DNA of 64,000 nucleotides from Brachynemurus nebulosus. Its lineage: Eukaryota; Arthropoda; Insecta; Neuroptera; Myrmeleontidae. Location: positions 432,501 to 496,500 of the forward strand of contig JAPWDM010000016.1 in the NCBI GenBank assembly GCA_035578155.1, in the 5' to 3' direction. Each line of letters opens with the position of its first letter. Position 1 is the first letter of the stretch. Positions 1 through 12,453 of this stretch are shown here, one piece after another. The notes below the pieces were generated by a model. That model saw nothing but the letters and a program-made list of their open reading frames with translations. It had not been told where the DNA came from and did no database searches. A program made the translations under genes and the position numbers.

Positions 1-54
1 TTTCTAAAATAAACCATAATTTTCGATTCTAAAATAAACCATAATTTTCGATTT
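1..54. repeat. Two-copy tandem repeat of about 29 bp
   Basis: The window opens with a unit containing TCTAAAATAAACCATAAT repeated twice almost without change. It is a simple minisatellite. The array may extend beyond the left edge. Confidence 0.8.
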
Positions 55-1862
55 CAAAACGATCTTATCTATATCTTGGTCTGATTACAAGTACCAAAAA
101 GAAACAATGATATGTACTGGATGAAATATTTATTACAAAAACTGTTTTAGAAATATACAAGATGAGTTTTTTTTAGAGTTGCCATTTTTATTGGTTTTCA
201 TCATGTCTCTGTCACTCTCCATAAACATATCTTTTATAAAAAAAAAAATATACCATTTACTGTCGCCGCTGTACTAATATACGAGATGGCGTTGATGGTA
301 TACCTTATTTCAAATACAATTGATCATGAGTTACCGTTACAACATTAAATAATTCTTATATTCGAAACAAATAAATCTTCTATTCTTTTCTAAAAACAAA
401 CTGCAAATTTAAAATTTACGTAAATGCAAGAATGAAAGAGATAAAGCCAAGAAAATGGAATTTATTTAAATTCAAAGTGACGAAGCATGGTTAAGTTTAA
501 CTGATATGGACCATACTTAGAGTATAGAGTCCTTATACTGTCTAAAATAAGATCGGGTCACGAGTATTCATAGTTCGTCATTTTTCATCATAGGTTCATT
601 TAAAATACTTAAATTGGAATAAAATCAAATATTGAAAAAAGTCATTTAATTCAACATAGAAAGAATGATTAAATTAAAAATTTGATTTGTTCACTAACAC
701 ATAACTTAGTAACAATAATTATGTACTCAGACATATAATTTTGACATTTATTTGATGAAAAATGGCTGATATGTCCCAATTATATTTAGTATACGGACTA
801 TTGCCCACAAGTCGCGGACTGTGACAATAAAAATTCGTCTTTGAAAACAAGTGGCAGGGACATAGTTTTTATCAGGTTATATCCCAGACCAAAAATGAAC
901 CATTTATGGCAGAATTATTTAATTAACTTTTAGAATATAGATAGATGTCGCGACTAAAGTTCTCTAATTTTTAACCGATTTACGGTCATTGGCGGTATAA
1001 CACGAGCGCCAACGACCATGACTAACTCAGACACTACGCTGTAGGACGTCAATAATCCCATACAAACTGTATTAGCTCTATACTTCTTCAAGTTATCTCT
1101 TAAGAATAACCCCTAAAAAGGTTGTTCAGCTCTACATCTATCGAAAATTATTGTTTATTTTAGATATAAAATGTAATCGTCAAGAAAAATATTTTATCTT
1201 TCATTCATATATTACTACATTAAATCCATAAAAACAAGTGATTGTACGGAATACTGTTTGTGTAAGTACAACTTGCACTTGACGATTTGTTTTGTTTTTT
1301 AACGTAGTTGCTCTAAGATAGTCAGGTACAAAAGTATATCTCAGCAAAAAATTTATTTTATTAAAAATTAAATAATGTATTAATATTCTTCAGTTATTAT
1401 ATTTGTATACCACTTGTTTTTTTTAATTTCCGCGTGCTTATGTTGTAGCAATTTAAAAGAATTGTTGAAAAAGCGTTGTAAAAACGTTGTAAAATGATGT
1501 TTTTAAATTATATTTCAAAAACGGCGTGGTCAATAATTTTTATTTGTTATTAAATATGGTTTGTAACTTTGTATTTTATAACATATTAAATTTTTATCAA
1601 ATTCCTTTGACAGGTTTTCATTTTATTCAAAAAAAATAGTTTTCCCATAAGAGTCCGTGTTAAAATTACAAAATTTTGAAATCGTTTTTCTCAGAATTGG
1701 GGTGGTCAATTTTTTTTTCGGTAAGGGCTCGTATTATTGGTATTGAACTAAATAAACATCTAGAAAAGTTTCGTTAAAATCCTTTGAAAAAATCGTTTTA
1801 TCGACCAAACTACCTTAAATAACAATATTAGTATAGTTATTTGGTTCAAATAAAAGGCGTTG
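55..1862. other. AT-rich non-coding DNA, nothing recognised
   Basis: There is no reading frame with family-like composition, no RNA gene and no clear repeat. It is presumably sulfotransferase intron, because an exon lies to its right on the minus strand. Confidence 0.5.
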
Positions 1863-3229
1863 CTTGGAAAGTTTTCCGGGAGTTTGGAAAATGGGTGATT
1901 TTATAGATTTTAAGGTGTTCTTTTCGAATTTCCATTTTGCCACCTCGTATCTTTGCCGCTCGCGCCGCCATATTGGAAAAATGGCGTCGAAAGGCAGTTT
2001 TTTGACGATATCGTCTTTCCGAGTCATTTTACGAGGAAAATATCTATACACAAAATTAAACTAGAGAAAATTTTCTACAGTTTATGTCTTGACAATTTTT
2101 TTCGTAAAATCAATAGTTTCGGCGTACGAGCGCCGCAAAGTGTTGATTAATACGCATTTTCGCGGGATAATTCGTTTCCACACCACCTTGAGGTATAGTG
2201 AGCGTAGCACACTATTAGACTGGTCGTCCATTGGTTGCGCACAACTGCGATATTTGATTCAGACGATTACGCACGTTTGTTGTTCGTCCGAAATAATATG
2301 TCTACTGTCCGTCCACTAGCTCAATATTCGTCAATATTTTTCTTTTTAATTTTTTTTTCGCAAGGTATGGATGATATAAAAATAAGTAAAAAACAATTTG
2401 TGGCACGTAATATGCAAAGTTGCACAGTTGTAATTTACCTTCAGTTTCATTTCAATAAAAATGAAAATCTCATGAAACGGACTTCTTCGCGCGAACAAAT
2501 CCAAACAAAATTGGATTTGTTCGCACGTTGTAATTATACCTACGGAAATGGACGAACGAAACGCTTTCAATGGACGAGGATGTATAGCTTTACAGCTGTT
2601 TGGATCGTTCGTCCGTTTTCACGCGTAGTCGTCCGAATTAAATATCACACGTTTCTGCATCCAAAGGACGATCAGCCTTATTCATCTACGGTAACACATA
2701 TTTTTCTTGTATTTACGAAATATATACTATGAGTTGTAGGTATAAGGTTACTAGAATGGTAACCTTGGTAGGTACTGAAGACGATGAACCTGTAAAACCT
2801 GGCCCATCAAGAAAATTAAACGACGAAGATTACGCTAAATTTCCGAACTATACATGTCAAGGGGATGAGGCCTACTGGGCAAACCACAATAAAAAAAACG
2901 CGTAACTTACTCTACCTCAAAGTGGTGTGAAAACGAGTGACTCCGCAAAAACGCGTATTTAATAACACTTGGGGCGCTCGTACGCTGAAACTATTGATTT
3001 TACGAAAAAAATTGTAGGAATTTTTCTCTAGTTTAATTTTGTATAGATATATTTTCCTCGTAAAATGACTTGGAAAGAAGATATCGTCAAAAAACTGCTT
3101 TTCGACGCAATTTTTCCAATATGGCGGCGCGAGCGGCAAAGATCCGAGGTGGCAAAATAGAAATTCGAAAATAGCACCTCAAAGTTTATAAAATCACCCA
3201 ATTTCAAACTCCCGGAAAACTTCCCAGGT
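1863..3229. mobile_element. Foldback DNA element with ~320-bp terminal inverted repeats
   Basis: Positions 1863-2194 and 2912-3229 are inverted copies of each other. The shared outer sequence includes GTTTTCCGGGAGTTTG, and the inner ends share CACCACCTTGAGG or a near match. The arms translate to similar peptides in opposite directions, which only reflects the repeat and is not a gene. The unpaired 0.7 kb interior holds a 58-codon frame at 2729-2905. I see no clean target-site duplication, so the superfamily is open. Confidence 0.75.
2729..2905 (+). CDS. Small ORF inside the foldback element, unknown product
   Basis: This is an ATG-initiated frame of 58 codons ending in TAA. It starts MSCRYKVTRMVTLVGTEDDE and continues with mixed polar and aromatic composition, unlike the low-complexity frames around it. 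It ends just before the right inverted repeat, so it lies wholly within the element interior. It may be a small element-encoded protein or the remnant of a longer one. I do not recognise the family and it may not be translated. Confidence 0.3.
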   Translation: MSCRYKVTRMVTLVGTEDDEPVKPGPSRKLNDEDYAKFPNYTCQGDEAYWANHNKKNA

Positions 3230-3998
3230 AAAACTACCAGATGACTGTACTATATATAAATATGTATGTACACTATTGTACATAGCATATTTACACAAAT
3301 ACACAAACGATTATTGCAGGCAATTTATTTTTACTACTTAATATACCGCCGAATATTGTCATATTTTTTTCCTGTTCCACTTACTACTAAGTTGTTCTAC
3401 TAACTTACTAAGTTGTTCTACTAACTACTAACTAGTAACTACTAACTACTATTCTACTTACCTAGATGTGAACAACGCTTAAGGCGAGATTAAATGACAC
3501 CAAGTCATAACACAACCACTGATATTATAAAAGTTGATTATGATATTATAACAGTTTTATTATAAAAGTTGATTAAGTTTTTATTAACGAAAATAACAAT
3601 TTTCCAAATACTTTATTGTTTTAACGTTGATAAATTAATAACACGATTACATCGATTAATTGGAATGCGAATACGGAGTTTTCTTATAAGTTTATAACAC
3701 TAATCGTCGATTAAATTTCTTTATTAAATTTTAATATTTTTGACCACTCAGAGTCGGCGTAACGAAATTATTTACTAATTAGTTTTTATATTCGTAGCAC
3801 GAGAATACAATGTAAAACAATGTAACGATTTTATTTTATTAGCTGGTCGCAGCACGAGAAACTTTATTACGATGTGTATGATTCGGTGTCTGAATACTGA
3901 ATAATAAGTAGTATTTTATCCTTAAATTATTTTACAATCTATTTTTGCTAAAGTACCATGGAAATTTTGAAAATGTTCCATGACCTTCTAAAAAGGGA
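3230..3998. other. Non-coding spacer with a short CTAACTA-type repeat
   Basis: At 3380-3460 there are several imperfect copies of TAAGTTGTTCTACTAAC and CTAACTA. Nothing else is recognised before the flank of the next element. Confidence 0.4.
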
Positions 3999-4010
3999 TA
4001 AACTTATGGA

Positions 4011-4190
4011 TGTGGCTATTTATACATACAGAATGTATACGCAATTGGCTATTTATACATACCGTATGTATACGCAATTGGCTATTTATATATACAGTAT
4101 GTATACGAAATTGGCTATTTATACATACATACAGTATGTATATGAAATATTTTGTTTAAACATGCAGTATGTATACGCAGTTGACTACTA
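4011..4190. repeat. Minisatellite, ~34-bp units of GGCTATTTATACATAC
   Basis: Four to five units forming the left end of the MULE-like element. Inverted units recur at about 5260-5345, 5505-5540 and 7705-7768. Such subterminal arrays are often transposase binding sites; that role is inference. Confidence 0.8.
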
Positions 4191-4332
4191 ATTCAGAATT
4201 ACCGTAATTTCTGATGTATACTGCGCACATTGAGCACCAAAAATATTGTCCAAATTTCGTGGTGCGCGTATTAAAATGGACTTTTCCACTGGTGACAGTA
4301 AAATAACTTATAATAACAATTTTATCGATTCT

Positions 4333-5215
4333 AATAATAACGAATTTCTCGCGTACCACCGATTGAATTTTGCATAATTTTTTTAGCTTAAGAACGGATT
4401 TTTGGGGACGCGAACCGGAAGTTGCATATTTGAGGACTAAAAAAAGGTTTCCATTATTATGGTAATAAAAAATAGAGGGAGATTCTTATAGAATTTGATC
4501 AGTGGAACAAAAAAGGAAGAACAAATTTTTTCGATATCCTGTTTAGTTTTCGAGATAATATGTGTTGTATTTCTAAAACTTACTATGAGATAATGGATTG
4601 TATATTACACACATACACATACACATATACGTAGTATCAATTCTTACGAATATAAACTCAGTTTTAAATATAATTTTTGAATGGTATATTTTGGTTTTAA
4701 TTCATAGAAATTAGTGAAAAATGAAAGGAACATCACCAATGAAACCTCATTCTTGGGCAAAGGGTAATTATTTACAAATGTGTCTCGGCGTGCAATCACT
4801 TCAAAATTATTTAATTACCCTTTGTTTGAAAATGAGGTTTCAATGATGTCGTCTGGTCCATTTTCCACTTACTTCTATCAATACAAGCCGTAATATACCT
4901 ACCATAATTGTCTATCCAATATAGTAAGTTTTACAAATTTGACACGTAAAATCACGAAAACTAAGCAAAATATCGAAATACTTCATTCTTTCTTTTTGTG
5001 CTACTCATCAAGTTCCATTAGAATTGATCTTTAATTTTTGTTGCTATGGTAGCGGAAAACATCTTTTAGTAACCCCTAGACTTGAAATTTGAAGGGTTGA
5101 AAAATACACTTCCGGTCAGCGTCGCCAAAAATCCGTTTAGGGGGTAACTTCTTAAGCCAAAAAGATTATGTAAAAAAATAATTCAGTTCAATCGGAGGTA
5201 TTCGGTTATTATAAT
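4333..5215. mobile_element. Nested TIR element with divergent ~110-bp inverted repeats
   Basis: The left end carries CCGATTGAA, GCTTAAGAA and ACGGATTTTTGG, and the right end carries the same motifs inverted (CCAAAAATCCGT, TTCTTAAGCC, TTCAATCGG). No coding capacity is seen. It is a non-autonomous element nested in the larger one, and itself holds a hairpin at 4714-4868. Confidence 0.6.
4714..4868. mobile_element. Short hairpin MITE nested in a nested element
   Basis: Arms of about 56 bp pair almost fully (ATGAAACCTCATTCTTGGG against its inverted copy near 4830), leaving a loop of about 40 bp. This is the innermost layer of three. Confidence 0.65.
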
Positions 5216-5361
5216 TGTGTAGTTATTATAAAAATATTAATTGTAATAATAGCGCATTCAATCAGTAGGTATAAGTAGCCAACTACGTAATCAGTTTAGT
5301 TTAGGTACGTAACTATGCAGGTTTAAATAGCCAATTCAGTATACACATGTCGTCAGCTGAG

Positions 5362-5491
5362 TATTGGTTTGTACCAAGTCAACTTTTTAAATATTTTTCT
5401 AGATAGTTGTTTTGTTAGTTTTGGACATTAAGGAAGCCGAAACCACTATCAGAAAATTTTTTTTAAAAAATTGACTTGGTACAAACCAAAT
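5362..5491. mobile_element. MITE, 130 bp, with ~28-bp TIRs
   Basis: TTGGTTTGTACCAAGTCAA at the left is matched by TTGACTTGGTACAAACCAA at the right. TA-containing flanks suggest a Tc1/mariner-type or similar MITE. It carries no coding sequence. Confidence 0.65.
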
Positions 5492-6053
5492 AACAGCCAA
5501 TTTCATATACATACTATATATGTATAAATAGCCAATGGACCATTTTCTCAAATATGTAGCAATCTGTCACCAGGGCGGCGACACAGGTATTTGGAATTAC
5601 ATGTCTATAATCGAGATATTAATTTAACCAACCAAAAATCGCCTTCTGTTAATTCCACTTTCGCAACGAAATTTTCCAATTCTGTTACCTAGGAATATTG
5701 TTTGTTTTTAGAAATTAATATTCCAACTATAGAGATGTAGTTCCGAATAACCCGTGTCGTCGCCTTGGTGTTAAACAATTTTCTCATGCGGTTACATAGC
5801 AATTTTTAAATTAAAATTTCAATCATAGAGATGTAGATATCTTGAGAAAATGGCTCATTTCGTATTGGAAAAACAAGTGGGGGAGTGGCTTAATATTTAG
5901 CCATCTGGTGGCAAATAGTGAAATTACTGCCAGTAGGCTAAATCTGATAGGTAAACTTTTTTGATAGATTGACATGTTGAAAATTTGAAATTATTTTTTG
6001 AAAAGTAATATCGTATTATATTTTTACGTTACATTCGATTATAATAAAATAAA

Positions 6054-6353
6054 ATGCGTGTAATTTTACAAGAAATATGTAAATTTGGAAATTGCAACCT
6101 TGCTAGTAAAAATTTTTTAGGTGGGGAAAATATTATAAATCGTTGGCGTGTATTAAATTGTGGTAAAATGAATGGGAATGTCAAGAATTTTAAAATAACT
6201 GGATTTTGCTTACAAATGTCAAATTTAAAAAGTAATCCTCATGAAATCAATGGAGAAATGAGTAAAGAAGGGAAAATAATTGCAATGAAATGCTCATGTA
6301 AGGCTGCCTGCAGACTGATAAAACAAAAGCGCCTTTATACAAAACGTTTTTGA
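6054..6353 (+). pseudogene. SWIM-type zinc-finger protein remnant
   Basis: This is a 99-codon open frame with ATG. Around residues 50-85 it reads LKSNPHEINGEMSKEGKI followed by MKCSCKAACR. This resembles the strand and first CxC of SWIM zinc fingers, normally followed by CxH. The CxH half is lost, replaced by a lysine- and arginine-rich tail before TGA. SWIM fingers occur in MULE transposases and in YqaJ-type transposon proteins, and the host element's 9-bp duplication favours the first. It is a partial, probably dead copy. Confidence 0.45.
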
Positions 6354-6756
6354 CTAATTTCGGAAGAAGTTGTTTTCCTTATGCTTTTAATATGAGTGCA
6401 CATACTATGGTGTCTAGATGAAGGTGATCTAACTCAATGTATGCAAAAAAGCGTCTAAAAATAAGATGATATTAGTGTTCCTTGTGTACCAAAGCGGTAC
6501 AGTACTTATTCTCAAATGGAAACACTTCCAAATGGAAACGCGAGCTTCTATAACTTTGTTAGCTTTTGCATAGAATATTCTGGAATCTTTTCAATGTTCA
6601 ACTCAGTTCTAAAGTGGGTTTTTCGATCATTTTTAACATAAACTTAATTTTTTTTATTTTGCGTCGCATCATTTACATTGTATATTATATAATTCACTGA
6701 CATCACTATATAAAGTCGGAGTAAATACCATTGGATATTCGCCATGTGAAGTAATT

Positions 6757-6950
6757 TAAACTATAATGCCCGGTTTTTCAGTGATGGTTTAAACCAAAGA
6801 TTATAGTTAAACTCGAGTTTATCTCATTTTTCAGTTTTACAGTGTGAGTTTAAATATAGCCGCTAGTTTAAACTACGTTTAACTTAAACGGCCGATATTC
6901 GTGGTTTAAATTACACATTTAGTTTAAACCTAGGAAACGTCAAATATTGT
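6757..6950. repeat. Cluster of GTTTAAAC-type palindromic motifs
   Basis: Several copies of AGTTTAAAC or GTTTAAACC occur in both orientations, with CAGTTTTACAGTG in the middle. It looks like the end of a degenerate MITE. The boundaries are not clear. Confidence 0.35.
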
Positions 6951-7777
6951 GTTTAATTTTCAGTTAAATAAAATATAAAAATAATGTACTTCGAATCCGA
7001 CTTTGATTTTTATTCAAGATTTCGAATGCAAAAAGAAATTGCTTGTTTCGTTCTGGAGAAAATTCTCCCTCATATACCTACAGTTATTATAAACTGACAT
7101 GTTTCTTTTCTTTTTAAATTAAAATCATTAAACTGAAAACTATTATAAATGTAATATACGTATTTGCAGAAAACGTTTTGTTTTACGACAAAACATTTTG
7201 CTTTACCAGTACTTTTAAATTACACAATACTACATGCCAATTAAATCATTTTTGACAGAATAATTTCTCATTTCCAAATTTAAGAAATATCTTTTCATAT
7301 ATGTTATACCAAATGTAAATCAAACTTCGCTTCATACACTTTGATGTAAAAACCACATAAAATTCTTGCTTTGAACGATCATCGATAATTTACAGTATAA
7401 ATTTTCAAATCAACCGTTTATTAAATTTGTTGAAACTGCACTAGTTCTCATTCTTCTAAGCTATTATTAACAATACTATACTCTACAATTAGATAAAAGG
7501 AAATATCAATGACAAAATTTCTTGCTGCAAGATTTTTAGCAATAACTTTTGATAAAAGAAAAAGAAACTGTCTAATGTAATGACAGTTAAAATGAATGTA
7601 ATAAAATATTTATGAAACTGTCAATTTGACCAATCAGAACTTGCCTACTCGCAGTAGTTTCTTTTTTGACCACCAGTTCGCGTATCTAAGTTTTACGGAT
7701 CCCAATACATACTGTATGTTTAAATAGCCAATTGGTTATACATACTGCATGTATAAATAGCCACATCCTAAACTTAT

Positions 7778-8597
7778 GGGAGAAGATGAGATACAGAATA
7801 TATAATTATAAAGTAAACAATTTGTTCATTTTGTTTAAGATCATTTGGTCTTTTTTCTAAGAATTGCAAACAAAGGGATGTTTTACACAACTGATGTAGC
7901 CACGTATAGGCAATCGACACTACTTAACTGTCAAACATAATGTATAAGGTAAGCAACTAACAATAAGTAATTCCTGTTTTATAAGTGAAAAATCTATGAA
8001 AATATGAAAATTCAAGATGTAAAAATGGGAAATACTGCTGGAAATACTTCTACCATGATGGTGGAGTGTCTATTTCGTTATAACACCTACTGTAAAAAAA
8101 ATTTTGTTTCTGTGTCCACAGTCAGCTAAATTCTGTAACAAAATTAGATATGCTCTAAAAATATCGATTACCGATGTCTGGATAAACATTTTTGTCCTCC
8201 GAAACGATGCGAAATGCGAAGATTTTACAAGAGCCAAAAAATGAAGATAAATGATTAAATCTTCTTCGCAAAAAAATTATAAAACCATATCATCATGATT
8301 AAAAAATTCTGAACAAATTTATCTGGGGGTGAAGGCGGTTTCAACCCTTCTCCAATATTGTTTGGGTTTCTTTGATTATTGGAAATAGTGACATCCTCTG
8401 AAATGTGTAGGTGCCAACATTTTTTTTTAAAATTCGTTCACTCGTTTCTAAACAGCGTACAAAAATATGATTTTTTAAGTAAAATTTGGACTCATCTCAC
8501 GCTTATTGTTAAACGGCACATTTTGGTACATAGGTAAGTTGGGTCCAATCACCTTTTTTGACCTCTAGTATACTCTGAACATTCCATAATAATTTAC
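7778..8597. other. Non-coding, presumed sulfotransferase intron
   Basis: No gene or repeat recognised. It lies 3' of the exon at 8598-8765, on the minus strand. The C-terminal exon of the enzyme was searched for here and to the left edge and not found. Confidence 0.5.
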
Positions 8598-8765
8598 CCA
8601 TAATGTTTCAAATTTTGCTATTACGTCGAAATTAATCATACAGGGTGAACAAAATTCTGTAATTGGTTGCCAGTGCATATCCATATATTCACCGGCTCTG
8701 TATTTATCTAATAAATACCGTACAAATTCTTCAAAGGTAGGCCATCGTGGGTGATCTTTGTTACC
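8598..8765 (-). CDS. Carbohydrate sulfotransferase, downstream exon
   Basis: Reading minus, a T-rich tract and TCAG precede the exon at 8765, and TGG|GTAAAT follows it at 8598. The 168 bases are 56 codons in phase 0. They include PTFEEFVRYL, then MHWQP, then CSPCMINFD and IAKFETL. This is the C-terminal half of the HNK-1/chondroitin-type sulfotransferases (Golgi type II membrane enzymes that move sulfate from PAPS to sugars), with the conserved HW, CxPC and ETL blocks. It joins in frame to the exon at 46416-46668, which would make the intron about 37.65 kb. The final exon is not in the window. No stop interrupts it. Confidence 0.85.
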
Positions 8766-9806
8766 CTGAAAAAAAAAGTAATTATTTGAAATTTTTTAAG
8801 CATGCCTCATTATTAATATTCTAAAATTTATAGAAAAAATGATATATTAATTAAGTATCCCTAAGTAATTTCATTCTATTCCATTTATAGATTTACATAG
8901 AACATTTTATAATTTCCCTCCACTTTCGTTCATTTACTTAGATAGTAATTAAAATAATTTGTTAGATTTACAATAAACAACGTTAAATACAAGGATCTTT
9001 AAATTACAAATGTTGTTATTATACAACTGATTTCTAAACGAAGCGTATTGAACAAAGTAGCAAATCAACGATATTTATACTATTTTGAAAGAGTGCTCGT
9101 TTTTTAGTGTCTTGCTCGTACTCAAGATTTTAAAAATAAGATTTGTTATAATCTTAATATTATTCGAAGAATAATCTTATCTACCTTATTCTATTTGGTG
9201 TGAAAATATTCTGTTTTATAATTATATGAAATTACAAGACATTAAATGTTATCGATTTTGATGTGCAATGACTTAATGGGAAAATGCTTGAATATTGATT
9301 AATAACGGTAATAAAATACTGAAATTATATGAATGTAATAAAACCCTTTAAGTTAATTTAATTCTTAATAAACCAAATTCACGATTAAACAGCAACGTAA
9401 TATCTGTGAAAGATCTATAAAAATGTTTCTTACCGAATAAGCTGAATTTGTAAATTTTTTTTAATGAAAGATATTTATAAAAGATAATTGTAAGATAACT
9501 CAAGTGACATTTGCATTTCTACATTTTGGATATTTAATAAAGTCAATACGTAATTGTTTTATATAAAATTTTTAATAAATACATTTTTAAAAATTAATTT
9601 TAATTGTTGCGAAACGTAGCTGGCGCAGTTATGCAGATTGTTGGAAATAATTGTTGACCATTAGTAGTGATATCCTGAGTTTTTTTATCGACGGAATATC
9701 GAAACCAGCGGCTTGCTACTCTTTATCCCCTTTACTTTCTTATTTAACAACTTATATCAAACGCATACCACAACAAAAAACAATAAAAAGGTATTAATTT
9801 CGAAGG
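8766..9806. other. AT-rich intron sequence, nothing recognised
   Basis: No coding frame, RNA gene or clear repeat is seen in this stretch. Confidence 0.5.
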
Positions 9807-9923
9807 ATGAGTGGCGATAGAGTGGTTGTTAAAAGACAAGCCCATACAAAATGCTTTGCGAAGGGTTGTAATCATAGAAAAAATACGAATAATTGTATTT
9901 TTTCAGTGTTTTCTTCCAATTAA
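9807..9923 (+). pseudogene. THAP-like N-terminal fragment
   Basis: An ATG opens a 38-codon frame containing KCFAKGCNHRKNTNNC followed by IFSVFS and a TAA. The two cysteines, the basic stretch and the following Phe-containing strand are what the start of a THAP C2CH finger looks like. The later tryptophan, CxxH and proline are absent. AAG|GTAGGT lies just after the stop, as if an exon end had been mutated. It is probably a remnant of a THAP-bearing transposase; a chance match is possible. Confidence 0.3.
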
Positions 9924-10237
9924 GGTAGGTTACAAAAACTTTATAAGTTAATAATTTCGTTTTCTGCTCAATTCAGTTGGTAATGTTGTGGTCAGTTGTG
10001 GTATAAGTGAGTCGAATAAGGGTCCTATTTTTTAACATTGAGTGGCATTGATCGAAGCTACAATTCAATCTTGGCGACTTACCAAGTGCAGTGGTATACT
10101 CTGTGTTAACGAGGCTTGAATTTAAATCCTACACAACAACAAAGGACCTACAAAGCATGAAGATTAACTATTGCAACATTCTGTGAGAACAACAGTTAGC
10201 GTTTTTTTTCTGCTGCTTTTTATTCATTGCTTTAAAT

Positions 10238-10330
10238 CAGTGGTTCCCAACGTGGGACCCACGTCCCATAGGGGGCAATTCGACTGTCAAAGGGGGCAAT
10301 TCGAAAATGGACTCGTCTTAAGTTTAAGTT
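10238..10330 (+). mobile_element. hAT-type terminus, other end not found
   Basis: CAGTGGTTCCCAACGTGGG, followed by CCCATAGGGGGCAATTCG and a repeat of GGGGGCAATTCG, is the usual start of hAT-superfamily MITEs. I could not find the matching inverted end, so it is a fragment. Confidence 0.45.
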
Positions 10331-12453
10331 AATCGTATGGCAACTCTCAGTCGCTACTCGAGCTGCATAAACGTGCGGTATAAGTAACTAGATATTTGAT
10401 TTCGTTTAACTGAAACTTGTCAGACAATTTGTAATCAAAATTTTGAAGTTTCTTTGGCTCCAGTAGTGTGAAGCGACTGATACTACTTATACATGTTATT
10501 GTTGATTATCTGAAAATTTTATCGGCTCATTTAAAAGAAAGATCTTCTGATTTGTAAAAATCTTGATGCGTGAATTAAAATTTTGTTTAATGTAAAAGGA
10601 GTGATGGCATGACTTTGTGAGGAAACAGAAATCAAATATTCAAATACAACTAAATATGCAATAAAACTATGTGTTGTTACTGTTTACAACTTCATATTTA
10701 GCTAAATGCGGATTTAGTGCCATAAATAATTTAATATTAAAAAAAGAAATCAGCTGGATATAACAAAACGGGGAGACTTGAGACTGAAGTTAACTAAATT
10801 GAAATCTGACATAAAGTCTCTTTGCAGCAAGCATCAAGTGCAAGGAGCTCACCATTTTAATTAATTAATAAGAAAAGGATTTTTGGAAAATAATTATCAG
10901 TTGTAATTTGAAAAATTATTTTTATTCAATGCGACGTACGTTTCAGGATTTTGAAAAATCTCGCTCATCAGCGCTTGTCAATAAAATAAAAGTTAAAATT
11001 AAAAATGTATATTATTATAGAAACAGCAAAAAGAAAAAATTTTTAAAATACTTACAAATGAATTCAATTTTAAGATAAAAAGAAATACAATTAAAAATAA
11101 AATAAAATATTGAAGGTCAAAAAACGTTACAGAAGTTAAAAACTGCACATAATTCAATAAGACAATTAAAATATTCTATTAAAACATAATAATGAAAACG
11201 AAGTAAAAATATAATAATTAAAAACAATCAAAATAAAGTAAAAAAATTTTTGAAAAAACACATCTTTCTACTAAATGACAAAATGCAATGTAAATGTGTA
11301 TGTTTTTAATGTGAATTCAGTGTATTATTTTATAGGGACCGAGCCTGAACTATAGACGGCAGCACTGGCGGCACTGGCACCGATAGTGGCGCCTTTATGT
11401 GTCTAAAAATGAAAAATATCAATGGTGAATCAGAAACGAGGGAAATAGAATTGAGTGTTACTATGGTGTTACTTGATTTGAATTTTTTTTTGCTTGTCAA
11501 TAAATAAAAAAAAAAACAATTAATAAAAATTAAAAGAATCTGAAGCCTCTTGTTGAGAAAAATGCAATATATCGCCAAATTACACGTACATACTCTAATG
11601 GAAAATACGGAATTTTTGTTATATTTCAATAAAAAAAATGATGCTAAAAATTTAAAATTTTACACAGAAAATAGGTAAATCTCTTTAAACATGTATACAG
11701 AACTTAAATAAATAATTCGAAAATATTGTATTATCCGGCGTTGTTGGAAAAAAGTTAATTCTTGGAGTAAATGAATTATTAACTGAAAATCTGGTAACGT
11801 CGTATTAATGTCGTATTAACTGAAGCGTGGTGGAAAATCCATAAATAAAATGAAATCTTATATTAAACATAAAATATGAAATGGAAAAATTGAAATGAAC
11901 CCAAGCTAATAACGAATTGTTAATTGAAAATTATTTGAGTTCCTTTTAGTAGTTAAAACAAATAAATCCAATAATCTTGAAAGTTGTTTTATTATTGTTC
12001 TCTTAATATGTGAAGAAATAATTATTTGAAAGTGAAATTTTAAATCCTAACTCTGTCGAATATATTTTCTATAAAAAATTGGCAGAATGACTTCTTTTAA
12101 AACGACTATGTTAAAAGGAAAAAAATTCAAACCAATTCAGTTATCGTTAAATAATCGTCAAAATCCTTACTGAAACAATTTTATAAATTTCTTCAGTTTT
12201 ATTTGTTACAAAAGTCACTAGTACGACATCGATCACTATCTGATGACGATGTCAAACTTATGAATCCTTCTGGTGAGCATTTTGAGTACATTAATACCTA
12301 CCTTCTTTTTTACTTTTAACGGGGTTTATATGTGCATTTCAGTAGTCGTGATCCTGTGTGTGTCCAGAAAGTTTTGTTTAAATATTTTGTTTTATTTTGT
12401 TTTACAATGAATTTTTCTGACAAAATATGTAACGTTGAAATAGTAGCTATAAA
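10331..12453. other. Non-coding; holds one dispersed repeat at 10930-10985
   Basis: The segment at 10930-10985 (GCGACGTACGTTTC, then CTCATCAGCGCTTGTCAAT) recurs inverted at about 40930-40985. The rest is AT-rich with no recognised gene. Confidence 0.4.

Larger units (their letters stand above)
3999..7777. mobile_element. MULE-like DNA element with 9-bp target duplication
   Basis: The ends are GGATGTGGC at 4008 and GCCACATCC at 7768, continuing inward as a repeat-rich inverted terminus (GGCTATTTATACAT units). TAAACTTAT flanks both sides at 3999-4007 and 7769-7777, which fits a 9-bp target-site duplication. That length is typical of Mutator-like elements. The element proper is 3761 bp. It contains minisatellite units in both orientations, at least three nested hairpin elements and a SWIM-finger coding remnant near 6.1-6.35 kb. 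The class is inferred from TSD length and the SWIM remnant; no DDE core is seen. Confidence 0.65.

Noticed and set aside
1815..2150. Opposite-strand frames that resemble each other (starting APPYWKN-like)
   Set aside because: They arise because the two terminal inverted repeats of the foldback element are copies; there is no evidence of translation.
2235..2732. 165-codon frame inside the foldback element
   Set aside because: Composition is like random AT-rich translation, with no motif and no known start context.
4011..7768. CRISPR array from the regularly spaced 34-bp units
   Set aside because: The units are contiguous with no unique spacers, occur in both orientations, and the DNA is eukaryotic.
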